21,242 bases of DNA from Nemertoderma westbladi (taxonomy: Eukaryota > Xenacoelomorpha > Nemertodermatida > Nemertodermatidae). How positions within the stretch are numbered: the stretch's first letter is position 1; each line of letters opens with the position of its first letter. Position numbers and translations under genes: made by a program. The notes beneath the pieces were generated by a model. That model ran no database searches. It had not been told where the DNA came from and saw only the letters and a program-made list of their open reading frames with translations. Of the stretch, positions 1 through 9,524 are shown piece after piece. The stretch covers positions 1 to 21,242 of the forward strand of contig JAUCBJ010004367.1 in the NCBI GenBank assembly GCA_032718475.1. The letters are read 5' to 3'.

Positions 1-179
1 GTTCTGGTTCAGTCGTCCAGTGCCTGTAAGTGGGGACAAACGTTTCCACTACTTCTGGCTCCTCGTATATACTACCCGAGCCAGCCTCACTTTCTGATAG
101 TCCCAACCGCGCCAGTTCTAGTCGGCGCTTCTGCTTGGCCTGATATTGCATAAGCCCCCTTAGCCGGGCATGCATATCA

Positions 180-560
180 TCCCGCATACGCTTTCCCGCT
201 CTCTCTCTCTCTCTATCCTCTCGTAAACTTTGCTCCGCTATCTCTGTCTCTCTCGCAACCCTCTCAGCCCTCCTCGCCTCACGCTCCTTGTGCTCATTTG
301 TTTCCCTCTCAATTCTCGTTGCCTTTCTCGCCTCTCGCTCTCTAAGCTCGTTCTCTACTCTCGTCTCCCACTCTTTACGCTCGTTCTCTACTCTCGTCTC
401 CCGCTCTTTACGCTCGTTCTCTATTTATGCCTCCCGTTCCTCGCGCTCCCTACAGTCTCTCGCCACTCTCTCGGCCCTCTCTCTACATTCCCTGGCTAAC
501 TCTCTCTCTCTTTCTAATAATGCAGTTCCCTCATTCAGTTGCCTCTCTAACTCTTTCTGG
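180..560. repeat. CT-rich pyrimidine tract with 33-bp tandem unit
   Basis: The plus strand is strongly pyrimidine-biased, with a (CT)n run near 199-214 and two adjacent 33-bp units at 346-378 and 379-411. A third, diverged unit follows and contains the 425-427 stop. On the minus strand this is the Glu/Arg heptad region of the decayed ORF, so the bias and the coding periodicity are the same signal. Confidence 0.7.
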
Positions 561-778
561 TCTAGCGCCGCAATGTCTAGTTGACACGCCAGATCTATCT
601 CTAACACCCTTCTTGCTTTTGCGGAGGATGTAACGGACTTATCGCTCGCGACGGACTCCCATCGCCTCTCTATCCCACTAATTTTCCCCCGCTTTCTGGG
701 GTTCTCGCTAACCGACAAGACCGAATCCTTGGAATTAACCTCGGATTCGCCCTCGTGCGGATCTGCCCAACCCACTAA

Positions 779-854
779 CTTAATTCCCCTACTAGGATCG
801 CATGCTGCATTGCAGCTGCATTTTTAAGAATGCTGTGCCGGCTTAATTCCCCTA
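779..854. mobile_element. Short insertion flanked by 13-bp target-site duplication
   Basis: The 13-mer CTTAATTCCCCTA occurs exactly at 779-791 and 842-854, and the second copy adds 63 bp to the minus-strand reading frame. The frame is kept (21 codons), but the inserted part brings in the TAA at 824-826. Without the insert the frame reads smoothly across (RGIK followed by LVGWADP). The inserted core contains TGCTGCATTGCAGCTGCA (803-820). Its reverse complement is found exactly at 10043-10060, just after the stop of the LINE tail there. This fits a very short retroposed LINE/SINE 3' end, but an 18-bp, partly palindromic match is thin evidence for the source. Confidence 0.55.
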
Positions 855-1504
855 GCATCCACTAAATATGGCCCTACGTACACTATTTGGGGCTCCATCA
901 TCCCGGATCGCCACAGTTCGAATAGTTCGGTGGCGACCCCCCTCGCTCTCTCACTCGCCAGTTCTCCCTGCCCGAAACGAACTAGGTATCTGAAATGTTT
1001 ATTTGACTCACCTAGCCGCTGGCTCAACTTCCCCTGGTTTACCTTTGCTCCCTCTCTGGCCTCCTTGAGCTGTTTCTTTGTGGCGTTGTAGGCCCGTCGA
1101 AGCCGATCGCTGGTTCCGACGTCCTCGTCGCCGACATCTCCTCCTCCTCTCCTGGTTCGGCGTTGTACCGGCGGCCCCACCGTCGCCGTTCTGGTGGGCC
1201 GTCCATCGCCCTCGGCCTGTGGCTGGCCGGCGACTTCGGTACTTCAACCGCCGTCGTGCGTCGACTCGTCCCTTCTTCCTGGTAGACGGCCGCCCTCCGC
1301 TTAGACTGCCGGATCGTCTCTCGTCGGCGAATCCGGCATCGCAGGTCGGTACCGTCTCGTCGCGGCCTCGCGGATCGTTAGGTTGTTGTCGTCCGGGGTC
1401 CGCGGCGGTGTCCTCTCTCCCTCTGATTCTCGGGGCTCCTGACTACTCATCTTTAACTTAGTTTCCTGGCGTCTGGCAGTCACAGTTTCAGCTGGCAGTT
1501 GCAA

Positions 1505-2385
1505 TCGTTTTACTGTGACGGGAACAGTAGATCCCGACCGGGTAAGTTCGTTTTGTACGCGTCACCGGTGTAATGGAAAAGTTCGAGATTGATGTTGTCC
1601 TTCGGCATTATGTATAATAGCACAAGATAATACATAGATAACAGATAGATAGATGACAGATAATATTGCAAACCAATATGACAGTGATAGTGATGTTAAC
1701 GGTGACGGTAAAACGATGTTGCCCGTCTGCACTGAAAAACCGGTAACTGAGTAAACTGATTTAACTGACTGAATTAACTGATAATATATATCTAATCATT
1801 CTTACGGTACTGTGGCCTTATAACCTAGCGGATGCTCTCCCTCGCCCCTATTGGCTAATAACCTACTTCATGCCTCTCACCTCTGTGGGTGTGCTCCCCC
1901 CCCCCCCCCCCCCCCCCCCCGCTGTTGGTTATCTGCCCTCTCGAGGTGGTTTGACCTCTAACCTCCCTTTGTGTGACTTTTGGGGTATATGTTATCCCCG
2001 TTATTGGGTGTGATACGAGATTGGTTGTTATCAATCTCGTATCTCCAATATTGCTGAAAAGGGCGCCACTGTCCTAACTTTATGGGGGTAATGAGGCGGA
2101 ATTGAATCCGCTCACATTTATATATAGAAGCATCTGGGGAAAATACTCTCTCTTGGAAGACGATTTTCTGAGTAGAAACACTTGGACCCATATGTACCAA
2201 TGTGGGTCCAGGGGAATGGATAATTAAATTCGTACTGTATGCTAACTGATTTCTAATTTTAGCAAACTACCGTTTTGTTTTAACATGTAATAATATTTTA
2301 GCGCATTTTAATTTCGTTTTAATCTTCTTTTTTTGATTAATATTTATGCCAGAGTATAAAACGCTTTGTATTATTTTGTGTTTAA
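1505..2385. other. No gene seen; possible LTR/leader of the decayed ORF
   Basis: This segment lies directly upstream of the minus-strand decayed ORF. It holds tetranucleotide-like GATA repeats near 1630-1660, a 25-bp C run, and a hairpin at 2183-2210 (TGGACCCA and TGGGTCCA arms). A TATA-like TATTATA on the minus strand near 1610 could be a promoter. If the ORF is a retroelement Gag this would be the LTR, but no second LTR or convincing primer-binding site is visible, so this stays a guess. The 1958-2200 minus ORF has no recognisable feature. Confidence 0.3.
1896..1920. repeat. Poly-C tract, 25 bp
   Basis: An uninterrupted run of C. It is one of six C or G homopolymer runs of 16-25 bp in the window. 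Its length may be unreliable because such runs are error-prone to sequence. Confidence 0.95.
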
Positions 2386-2940
2386 TTGTGTTTAATGGTA
2401 CACATGTTGTTTGGCAAAAGTTTAGAGACTTTCCAAGTTGAATTTGCGTGTGGCCTTCGAGAAGCTAAGATAAAAGCAGTTAATCCCCATCTCTCCACAC
2501 CCTATAGTTCCAGCTCCCCATATCCCTCCCTGCATGTCTGGCGGGCTTACAAATTTGGTCCATCCACGCCTAAAATATATAATTTGTATCTCATAACTGT
2601 TCCTCGTGCTGCGCGAAGGCCCACGAACGTGTATATGTATACGCACGTACAGACGTACATACGTACATGTACAGTGGTGTCTCCACAAATAATATAATAT
2701 AAAGTATATGAGTTCAGTCAGAATTGCAGTTATCATAGCCTCAGCATCACTGTCATGTTTCATTGTATAAGTTTACTTACATTAAGCCTACACAGTTAGT
2801 TAGGATGAGCTTGGCGATTCGGAGTGGTATATCCAACCAATATTACCAACAGTACAGTAATTGGTAACATGCTGGTTTCCCGACATGATAATCAATAGAG
2901 AGGGGACATTTATTACATATAATACAAAATAACTTGTTAC

Positions 2941-2976
2941 AATGTGCAACAGTACTACTGTACATTGTTGCACATT
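2941..2976. repeat. Imperfect hairpin
   Basis: The arms AATGTGCAACAGTAC and GTACATTGTTGCACATT are complementary over about 15 bp with a 2-nt bulge. It sits in a stretch rich in CAGTAC/GTACTG words. No flanking features suggest a terminator or RNA gene. Confidence 0.6.
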
Positions 2977-3050
2977 ATACTGTATTAGGATTTTACAAAT
3001 TTTGCGCCATACTTTAATTGCAAAATTTGTATAACTTGACAAGTAATAGT

Positions 3051-3095
3051 GTCATTTCCTGGACTGTAGGTACTGTCATTTCCTGGACTGTAGGT
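3051..3095. repeat. Tandem duplication of a 21-bp segment
   Basis: The segments at 3051-3071 and 3075-3095 are identical over 21 bp (both start GTCATTTCCTGG), offset by 24 bp. It looks like a recent slippage or duplication event. Confidence 0.85.
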
Positions 3096-3452
3096 TTTTT
3101 TGCAAGCTTTCAAAAGTTATCTTTTGCGAAAATTCCACCCTTCGTACAGAAGGTTCCCCCCTACGGCTGCCATTCTTGACATTATCCGTAATTTTTCATA
3201 TCATTAGAAAGCTTGCGTTGCATAATTTCCATAAAATATATGTAACAATATCTGAATTTCATTGAGAAACAGCTGAGATACAGTATGTATAATAAGCTTT
3301 CAAAGATTGCAAGAATTATTGTTTGCTAACAAATACACAACTCTCTAGAACGTGTTATTTATAAGAGTAACTGGCCAACAATGACTTGCCTGCCTAATCA
3401 GTAGGGGCCTAAAAGTCCACGTCCTGGAATGTAGATGTTATTCTGGTACATG

Positions 3453-3474
3453 CCCCCCCCCCCCCCCCCCCCCC
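3453..3474. repeat. Poly-C tract, 22 bp
   Basis: An uninterrupted C run followed directly by ATTTTTT. Confidence 0.95.
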
Positions 3475-4182
3475 ATTTTTTCTACAAATCTTAATGAGAT
3501 TGCATGAAATTTGAAACATAGATAGTTTCATCTCCCTCCTACTTAGTGGCTGAGCCAGCATTTTTATTTTCGCTTTCATTATTGGGCTACAAGCGTCTAA
3601 AAAGGTGTCGCCGTCGATATTGCACCAGTTCCACCGCAGTTATTCTTCAACCTTGTTCAATTGTTCAACGTAATTAATGCTGGTACTATTAGAAAGCTGG
3701 ACGTGTAAGGATTCCAAATGTTCAATATAATAAATACACCCGGCTTCGATGGGGAGTTGACCTCATTGCTTTAAAGCAAATTACTGTATGTATATCAAAA
3801 AGTGTCAAACGAAATTGGAATAAAATGTTAGTAGATCTCGGACTGTGAGCCAGCACTTGCCAAAATCTTCCTATTTGGGCATCTCGCGAAACTTCAGATT
3901 ATTTATTTATAAATTTAATCAATTTACTTTATTGCTGAATTTCAACACTTTTCCCCTTATTATCAATTATTATTAGTGGTTCAACCGCGTCACAACTAAT
4001 TTAATAACAATCACTAAATTATTTTAAATTATTTTACCGTGAACTGCTTTTAATTACTGTTGACATCTTGTAAGATAAAAAAGTATTTATTTTAAAGTAA
4101 AGCGTTATACTGTACCTTATAATAATAAATGATTGAACGAAAAGCCCTTGGTGCAAATTCATTGCCATTATAAAAATCATTT

Positions 4183-4878
4183 ATGGAAAGTTCAAAGATT
4201 CCCATAATACTTTCTGCACTTTTTGTATCGACACAGATACAGGCTAACCAAGGAGCAACATGTGCCAAAGGTCAAACCATCAAGGTGTACGCAGAAGATG
4301 AGGATTCTAAAACCTTGGTTGAAAACTTCATAACAGAATCCATTCAAACGGCGAAGGTTGGAGAGCAGATTACCATGGATTCACTAAGCGCATCGGAACC
4401 AGTGGAAGGTTGTGAGACATGCCAACAGCTGACCCTACTGTACTACGGGGTAACTAAGGCATCTCCTGGATTCCCATTGGGCGGTAAGCACGTGACATTC
4501 GAAGCGATCAACGTGAAATGCAAGAGTGATACTAAATGCAAAAAAGGAGAGAAAACAGAAGCGGCGTGTACGGAAATGTGGCACAATGGAGAGTTGGTGT
4601 CAGTCTACGAAGGTGTTGATCTCCTTAAAGGGGTGTTGCAAACACGAATGGAAAAGGTCAACACGGTCTGTCAACTGGGATGTTGTGACGGTTTCTGCGA
4701 CACTGAATGGGAGAAAGATCCCCGAATATTTCAAGCAACAACGACAACATCTACTGCGACAACATCGACGCCGTCAATTACTGCTATTTCCGGTGCTCGG
4801 GGAGACAAGGAAACCGATAGTTTCGTTATTTTACTTGTGGTGGGAGCTGCATTATTAGCTGGAGTATTCCAGAACTAA
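4183..4878 (+). CDS. Secreted Cys-rich, probably GPI-anchored surface protein
   Basis: A 231-residue single-exon ORF. Residues 1-21 look like a signal peptide (hydrophobic IPIILSALFVS, with cleavage likely near QA/NQ). The ectodomain has ten cysteines at 27, 77, 80, 113, 119, 129, 163, 167, 168 and 172. The last four form CxxxCCxxxC, which resembles the end of Ly6/uPAR three-finger domains, but the 50-residue gap between the first two cysteines and the three-residue last spacing do not fit the canonical pattern. A Thr/Ser-rich stalk (about 185-200) is followed by SGARG and a C-terminal hydrophobic segment (about 213-230) ending in two polar residues. That is the layout of a GPI-attachment signal, though a short single-pass anchor is possible. 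A TATAAAAA at 4169-4176 is too close to the ATG to drive this start in the usual way. I cannot name the protein. The signal peptide, even Cys content and anchor together make it a credible gene. Confidence 0.7.
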   Translation: MESSKIPIILSALFVSTQIQANQGATCAKGQTIKVYAEDEDSKTLVENFITESIQTAKVGEQITMDSLSASEPVEGCETCQQLTLLYYGVTKASPGFPLGGKHVTFEAINVKCKSDTKCKKGEKTEAACTEMWHNGELVSVYEGVDLLKGVLQTRMEKVNTVCQLGCCDGFCDTEWEKDPRIFQATTTTSTATTSTPSITAISGARGDKETDSFVILLVVGAALLAGVFQN

Positions 4879-5119
4879 TAGTATTCAAGAAGTAGAGGTA
4901 GAACAAGGAGATACATTAGACAATACACAATACTGCAGTAATAATTAATGCTGGTGGTGGACTATTCAATAGCAGATATTCAATATTTTCATCTGTAGCT
5001 ACATAGTTGTAGGGTATCAGATTTCTTAACTGTTGCCCTATGTAATCATTTCTGGAAGTCAACAATATAGTATTTATTATCTAAATACAAATTACTATTT
5101 TTTTCAAATAATCAAGGCG

Positions 5120-5475
5120 ATGGGGTAGGTTATCACTTTCATACCTTCTCCCTTCAGCGGCAGACTGGGGAACTGCAAACCAATAACCGACCCCACAAAG
5201 ACACATGATGCGTTATAGAACAAACGTGACATGTTTCAGCTTGAACGGATCATAAATAACGGAATGGGTCAAGGATTCCATTTTCAGACATTTTCCCTCT
5301 AGCGGCATATTGGAGAACTGCAAATGGGTTAGCGCCCTTTGAATTACATAGCTATTGGTTTAGTACAAATACAAGTTTCAGCTTTGACCGGTATAAAAAT
5401 CAAAGAAATGGGAGGACATTCAATGTTGAGACATGATCCCTCTAGCGGGAGACTGTTGAACTGATGGTGTCTGAA
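5120..5475. repeat. Degenerate tandem repeat, about 144-bp unit, 2.4 copies
   Basis: The landmark CCCTCTAGCGGC (variants) recurs with AGCGG at 5156, 5301 and 5444, spacings of 145 and 143 bp. Each is followed by a GACTG/ATTGG-GAACTG block. A second landmark, TTTCAGCTTGAACGG / TTTCAGCTTTGACCGG, recurs in the first two units. The copies are well diverged, so this is an old duplication. Confidence 0.65.
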
Positions 5476-5739
5476 AGTCTCTAACAAATTTCTGAATTTT
5501 ATCCTTTGGTCTTATTAATGCCTCTAAATTTTCCACTCGACAGCTTTAAATTCGACAGTAAGTTATTAGAAAGTCAAAAAAAATGGTAACGCAGACGACG
5601 ATAATAACTACAGTATTTGCCAATATTGACACGCACCCCTAACAGTGTCAGTTCCCTAAGGATCAAGGCTCCGCCAACTTCGTGGCTCGCCCACATTATC
5701 TGTTACCCTGATGTCATAGTAACCCATAAAGCTTTTCCG

Positions 5740-6130
5740 CCATACACTGATACAGCAGTAGCAACTATCAGACTGTAGCACCAGTAGGCCAGTAGGCCTA
5801 TCCCTACAATACAGCAATACACAATACCAGACTGCCAGTGCCATAGTACACAGGTACAGCAGTAATTATTACTACAGTACTACTGTACTAATTACCGTAC
5901 ATTACCGTACAGTACAGCAGTACCGGTAATTATTTACTGTATTACGTAGACTCTTTAAGCTGTTGGCCTATGGCTGTATAGTTAGTACTGGTGACGCCTG
6001 ACGGGTGCTGCTGCTGGTGACGGATTCTACTGTTGCATTACAGCATTCCACATCCAGGCATTAGGCTACGTACCGTAGTTACAATGTTAGTACTGGTCAG
6101 CTGTCAGCCGGTACCGTACTCCAATGCTCG
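5740..6130. repeat. Cryptically simple tract of CAGTA/TACCGGTA words
   Basis: Short words (CAGTAC, GTACTG, TACCGTA, TACCGGTA, TAGGCCTA) are heavily reused on both strands, giving local self-complementarity, for example around 5870-5935. There is no fixed unit length. Similar words recur at 6228-6345, 8941 and 14265-14335. Confidence 0.5.
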
Positions 6131-6589
6131 CGTGCTCCTATCAGCCTATTGGGGTATTGTATTGCCTATACCTCTGTCTGTCTCTGTCTGTTGCTGTGTT
6201 TTGTCTACCGTACTGATACATTTAAATTACCGGTAGGCTACTCTGGTACTATATTTGTCGCAGTACCACAACGCCAGGCAGCCAGGCCGCGCATCAGTAT
6301 ATCCTGTCACGCTGTCTGCCTGTGCCTGTAGGCCTACCGGTAGCTTTAGAAGTGCGGAAGTACTGAAGTAGGCCTATCTGCCTATACAGGACCCACGCCG
6401 GCTGACATGTATATCTGTGTACCGGTGTCGGTAGACTTTTACAGTCGACTTTCATTTCAACACTCCCAGCAAAACTGAACACTGCATTTGATAGGTATTA
6501 CCGTACAATTTTAGATTTGATCTTGGTTGACTGGTATCTCGTCTAGTTGACATTAGACCGACCCGCGGCTGCCAGCTGTAGGCAGGCAG

Positions 6590-6690
6590 GCAGGCAGGTT
6601 AGTAAAGGCTTGGAAGGAGCTAAGGTGTAAGGAGCAGGTTACAGAGGCGAGTTGGGGGAACCAAATCAATAAACAAAATTTAACACGTGT
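6590..6690 (+). mobile_element. Solo arm of the foldback element seen at 8984-9349
   Basis: AAGGAGCAGGTTACAGAGGC, followed by GTTGGGGGAACCAAA and TTAACACGTGT, matches the right arm of the intronic foldback (about 9227-9295) in the same orientation with a few differences. The left arm is absent here. A short inserted piece (CTTGGAAGGAGCTAAGG) separates TTAGTAAAGG from the rest. It is a truncated copy of a repeat family. Confidence 0.75.
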
Positions 6691-6842
6691 GTTTGTTACA
6701 AAATTATATTCAAGTCAGTATATTAGTATACTGTGTAAGTGCTGGGGTGTCGTTATAATGCAGTTGTGCCTTACTGCCTTACCGTTACTGTACCCTTGCA
6801 GCTTGGTCGGATCTACTGAATTGGCTGACCTATGTTACAGAA

Positions 6843-7103
6843 ATGCCGAAATACAACGACCCCTTACGCAGTTCGAGGCCTAGCAGTTTCGCTTCTCCCA
6901 AAGCCCCAAATACCGCAGATGTTGGTGTTGAGGAATTACAACGACTCTTGAAATATTTGAATACCAGTAACTCTAGCAACGGATCTATTAACGCAACTGG
7001 TAAACCTAAACGGCACGATGCAACCTCTACCGCTATACCCACATTTGTTAATGGTAACAGCCATCACACGTTGGAGTCAAATCTTCTCGAGAAATTGAGG
7101 TTG
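6843..7103 (+). CDS. Exon (probably first coding) of an unidentified gene
   Basis: The Met at 6843 opens an 87-codon exon. Its first 20 residues are rich in Ser, Arg and Pro (MPKYNDPLRSSRP), then a helix (VEELQRLLKYL), then a Ser/Asn-rich linker, then a helix entering the splice site (LESNLLEKLRL). The donor is taken as 7103|GTTTGAG, phase 0. The frame hits TGA at 7107-7109 if unspliced, and joining to the exon at 9525 continues the helix in frame. The nearer GT at 7099 would give phase 2 and run into a stop in the next exon. An AG at 6839-6840 just before the ATG could be the acceptor of a 5' UTR intron. I do not recognise the family. The donor is not a strong consensus, so the pairing is inferred from frame and helix continuity. 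Confidence 0.5.
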
Positions 7104-8187
7104 GTTTGAGTTGAGGACATAAATTTGTATTTGCATTGCCGGTGCGGCATATAGGGGTTGGAACAACCCATATCTATGTACCCGGTACCATACGCCACCC
7201 AACGGAACTCGCTTATATATGTACAGTACACGTCCCTCGCTGCGCTCGCTCCACTCGTTACTTTTATATGGTCATAATAAAGCTCAAAGTGCTGCTCTTA
7301 TTTTTTTTTGATATAAATATACCTAGTTATTATCACCTGTATTAGATTAGGTTGGTATTGTTTGCAGATACTTTTGCCTAATTGCAAAATTTTGCCCAAA
7401 AATTATTGAAAGCGTACATCCTTTGTTCAAAATTCATTCCTCTCCTCTCCAGGGGAAAATTCACGCAAATACCAGTTGATTACTCGCAATAATTGAATCA
7501 TAACATGTCCTTAGTGTTCTATTTACTTTAGTGTATTGTTTTGGTTAGAATAACGTCTCATTGTAACCTATTGATACCCATAATTGATAATTTAGATTGT
7601 TAATTTGCCGAGATATTAATCCCACTGAATTTGCCTTCCATCCCGTCTCAAAAAAGATTTGTCCTCTACTCTAAACACTAGAAATAAATGTATCGTATAT
7701 CCAATCATTCCATTAGGCCTACCCAACTGTATCTTGTAATAATTCTTATTTGCTTTTTTATAGTTTGGCTTACCAATCTGAGAGGAAATTTAGCTGCCAT
7801 CGCCATCACAAGATGTTTATGGATGTGTTTCAGGGGTTATTGCGGAATCGATTGTGTAACAGGTTTGTAGTTCTCCTTATAACGTTGTTATTCAATTTAT
7901 CCTTGTAGTGTTGAAGTTGCTCTAAATTCCTAACATTATTACGGTGTTTCATAGGGAGTGGTTGGATTCGGCTCCCCATGACAACCAACTTCGGGTTCTG
8001 GTGTTCGTCCGAATGTTGATGAGGGACGAGGTTTATCTGAAGTCTTTCAGCCATGTCGGCGGAATAAAGGTAATTGCGTAGCAATAGGTACACTGGTACA
8101 ACCATTTGATACACGGTGCCGCATCTCTATTTGTTGTCCTACTTGTTGGACTATTAGAACCCCCTTGCCATCATTTAATTAACGGGT

Positions 8188-8207
8188 CCCCCCCCCCCCC
8201 CCCCCCC
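8188..8207. repeat. Poly-C tract, 20 bp
   Basis: The run directly abuts the hAT-like element: its last two Cs form the start of the left target-site duplication. Confidence 0.95.
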
Positions 8208-8516
8208 ATTACAGGGTTGTTTGATTTAAATCACATATGAAAATAAAAAAAATACGATTTTTTTTTTATTTTGTTTTTAAATCATGAATTTTATCAACCA
8301 TGCTTTATGGCCAGGATATACATTGCATTATTGATTATTAATAAATGATTCAAATTACCTTATTTACATGAAAATACAGTATCATGTCGCATTTCCAATA
8401 CCATACAGTATACACACTACACAGGCCCATTAATTAAGTTGTACTTTAGAGTTGAGTTTAGTTTATTCAGTTTGTTGTTTATTTAGTTTATATTCGATTT
8501 CAGACTATTCATGATT

Positions 8517-8885
8517 TCCGGGATCGGGATTATCGCTCTCGGGATCCCGTTTTACGGGATCGGGATTTCAATTTTGGATTAAATTCATTAAAGTTCATAG
8601 TATATGTGGCGAGTTTTGGGTAACACTCACTTTATCTTACACTTCTGAAATATTAGTGAGATAAAGTTATATTAAAATATCTTATAATTGATTACTGGAT
8701 GGTTTACTGAAATAAAAATTAGATATAATCAAAACATTTCCGTTCTGCTGGAACTTTTTTTTAGATGTTCAACAAATTTATTTAACCATTTAAACTTTGG
8801 GATCCCGTTCCAAAACAGTCGGAATCGGGATTCGATATTTCGCTGTGATCCCGGTTTTTCGGTATAAGGATCGGGATCCCGTTTA
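8517..8885. repeat. CGGGATCCCG-rich block, possible nested element
   Basis: CGGGATCCCG or close variants (GGGATCGGGA, GGGATCCCGTT) occur in two clusters, 8519-8572 and 8799-8885, separated by AT-rich DNA. The clusters are roughly inverted, as the ends of a short non-autonomous element would be. No clean target duplication is seen. Confidence 0.45.
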
Positions 8886-8983
8886 AACATTTAGTGATGA
8901 AGCCAGAAGTCTTGACAATACTGTCATATAAAATATGATTTACCGGTAAATAAAAAAATCTGGTTTAAATAAAGAAAAAAAGT

Positions 8984-9349
8984 GATTTAAATGGGTGACT
9001 AGAAAACAAAGACTAAGACCTGCATATTGTAACATGTGTTAACTTTCGTTTATTGTTTTGGTTCCCCCAACACGCCTCTGTAAGCTGCTCCTTTAAATGG
9101 CAATGGGACCTAACGCTCTTTGGGACCAGTACAAAACAACGAGGTAAACTCGCGTTACGTCCCAAAGAGCATTAGGTTCCATTGCCATAGACGGTAGGTC
9201 CCATTGCCATTTACAGGAGCAGATTAGTAAAGGAGCAGGTTACAGAGGCCTGTTGGGGGAACCAAAACAATTAACGACAGTTAACACGTGTTTTGTACAG
9301 GTCTTTATAATTTTTTTGGGTCTTTGCTTTGAAGTCACCCGATTTAAAT
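8984..9349. repeat. Foldback (long inverted repeat) nested in the hAT-like element
   Basis: The outer arms are GATTTAAATGGGTGAC (8984-8999) and GTCACCCGATTTAAAT (9334-9349). Inward, the arms pair through AGACCTG, GTTAACACGTGTT-type, GGTTCCCCCAACA and CAGAGGC blocks. Left 9084-9126 pairs with right 9158-9187 through TCTTTGGGAC/GTCCCAAAGA, leaving a loop of about 30 bp. About 40 bp of the inner arm (TAGGTCCCATTGCCATTTACAGGAGCAG region, 9194-9223) is duplicated on the right side only. The arms are imperfect but each exceed 130 bp. Confidence 0.8.
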
Positions 9350-9469
9350 AAAAAAAACCTGATTTAAATTAAAGTCTTGTTTTTTTTATTAAAAAAAATC
9401 ATGATTTTGATCAACCCTGCCATTAATACGATTGGTCCCCACCCCCCTCCACCAATACGATTGGTTCTA

Positions 9470-9490
9470 CCCCCCCCCCCCCCCCCCCCC
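9470..9490. repeat. Poly-C tract, 21 bp
   Basis: It follows two copies of AATACGATTGGT (9425-9436 and 9454-9465). It lies about 35 bp upstream of the proposed splice acceptor and may serve as part of its pyrimidine tract. Confidence 0.95.
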
Positions 9491-9524
9491 ACCACCTAAC
9501 ACGATAATACTTATATCTCCCAAG

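Larger units (their letters stand above)
2..1504 (-). pseudogene. Decayed ORF for an Arg/Glu-rich coiled-coil protein (gag-like?)
   Basis: One minus-strand frame stays open over about 1.5 kb apart from four stops: TAA 1301-1303, TGA 1244-1246, TAA 824-826 and TAA 425-427. It runs off the left edge, so the 3' end is outside the window. A likely first Met lies at 1448-1450 (MSSQEPRESEG). The order is a disordered, Arg/Pro/Glu-rich N-terminus, a moderately conserved-looking block (FRYLVRFGQGELASERARG, then ELFELWRSGMMEPQ), an acidic linker, and a long Glu/Arg heptad region (about 180-550) that should form a coiled coil. A 33-bp (11-residue) unit is repeated at 346-378 and 379-411. The stop at 824-826 comes from a small insertion. 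I do not recognise the family. A retroelement Gag or a decayed host coiled-coil gene are both possible. The low-complexity region alone could keep a frame open, so coding ancestry is inferred mainly from the 560-1243 part. Confidence 0.5.
2386..4182. other. Intergenic, no gene recognised
   Basis: AT-rich sequence with no ORF that has coding character. It contains a hairpin, a short direct duplication and a poly-C run (listed separately), ACGTAC-type repeats near 2640-2670, and no visible RNA gene. Confidence 0.6.
4879..6842. other. Intergenic repeats, no gene recognised
   Basis: No canonical AATAAA is seen shortly after the 4183 gene. The stretch contains the degenerate 144-bp tandem units, a cryptically simple tract, a foldback arm copy (listed separately), and a (CAGG)n-like run near 6583-6598. 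The short ORFs on both strands show no domain or splice support. AG acceptors near 6803 and at 6839-6840 may belong to the exon at 6843. Confidence 0.55.
8212..9419. mobile_element. Non-autonomous hAT-like DNA transposon, 1.2 kb
   Basis: The ends are perfect 8-bp inverted repeats, CAGGGTTG (8212-8219) and CAACCCTG (9412-9419), flanked by identical CCATTA at 8206-8211 and 9420-9425. A CAGGG terminus and a short target duplication fit the hAT superfamily, although 6 bp is shorter than the usual 8. GATTTAAAT words recur as sub-terminal repeats (near 8223, 8984, 9341 and 9361). A block ending ATCAACC-TG near 8280-8302 resembles the right end in direct orientation, so the left side may include an older or partial copy. 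There is no transposase ORF. A foldback and a GGGATCCC-rich block lie inside. Confidence 0.75.
7104..9524 (+). other. Inferred 2.4-kb intron carrying transposon insertions
   Basis: The proposed intron starts GTTTGAG and ends TTATATCTCCCAAG. Its 3' kilobase is occupied by the hAT-like element and the nested foldback, and two poly-C runs lie at 8188-8207 and 9470-9490, the second about 35 bp before the acceptor where a pyrimidine tract is expected. Between 7110 and 8180 I see AT-rich sequence and short ORFs with no domain signature, including a 94-codon minus-strand ORF at 7830-8114. Confidence 0.45.

Noticed and set aside
230-633. Plus-strand ORFs rich in Leu, Ser and Arg
   Set aside because: They are the antisense of the Glu/Arg heptad region; the pyrimidine-rich strand gives open frames for compositional reasons.
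1078-1461. 127-codon plus-strand ORF
   Set aside because: Composition (Arg, Pro, Ser) follows from the GC-rich antisense of the minus-strand ORF. No motif.
7830-8114. 94-codon minus-strand ORF
   Set aside because: No domain, no splice support and no neighbouring coding signal. It could be a decayed repeat but I cannot support it.
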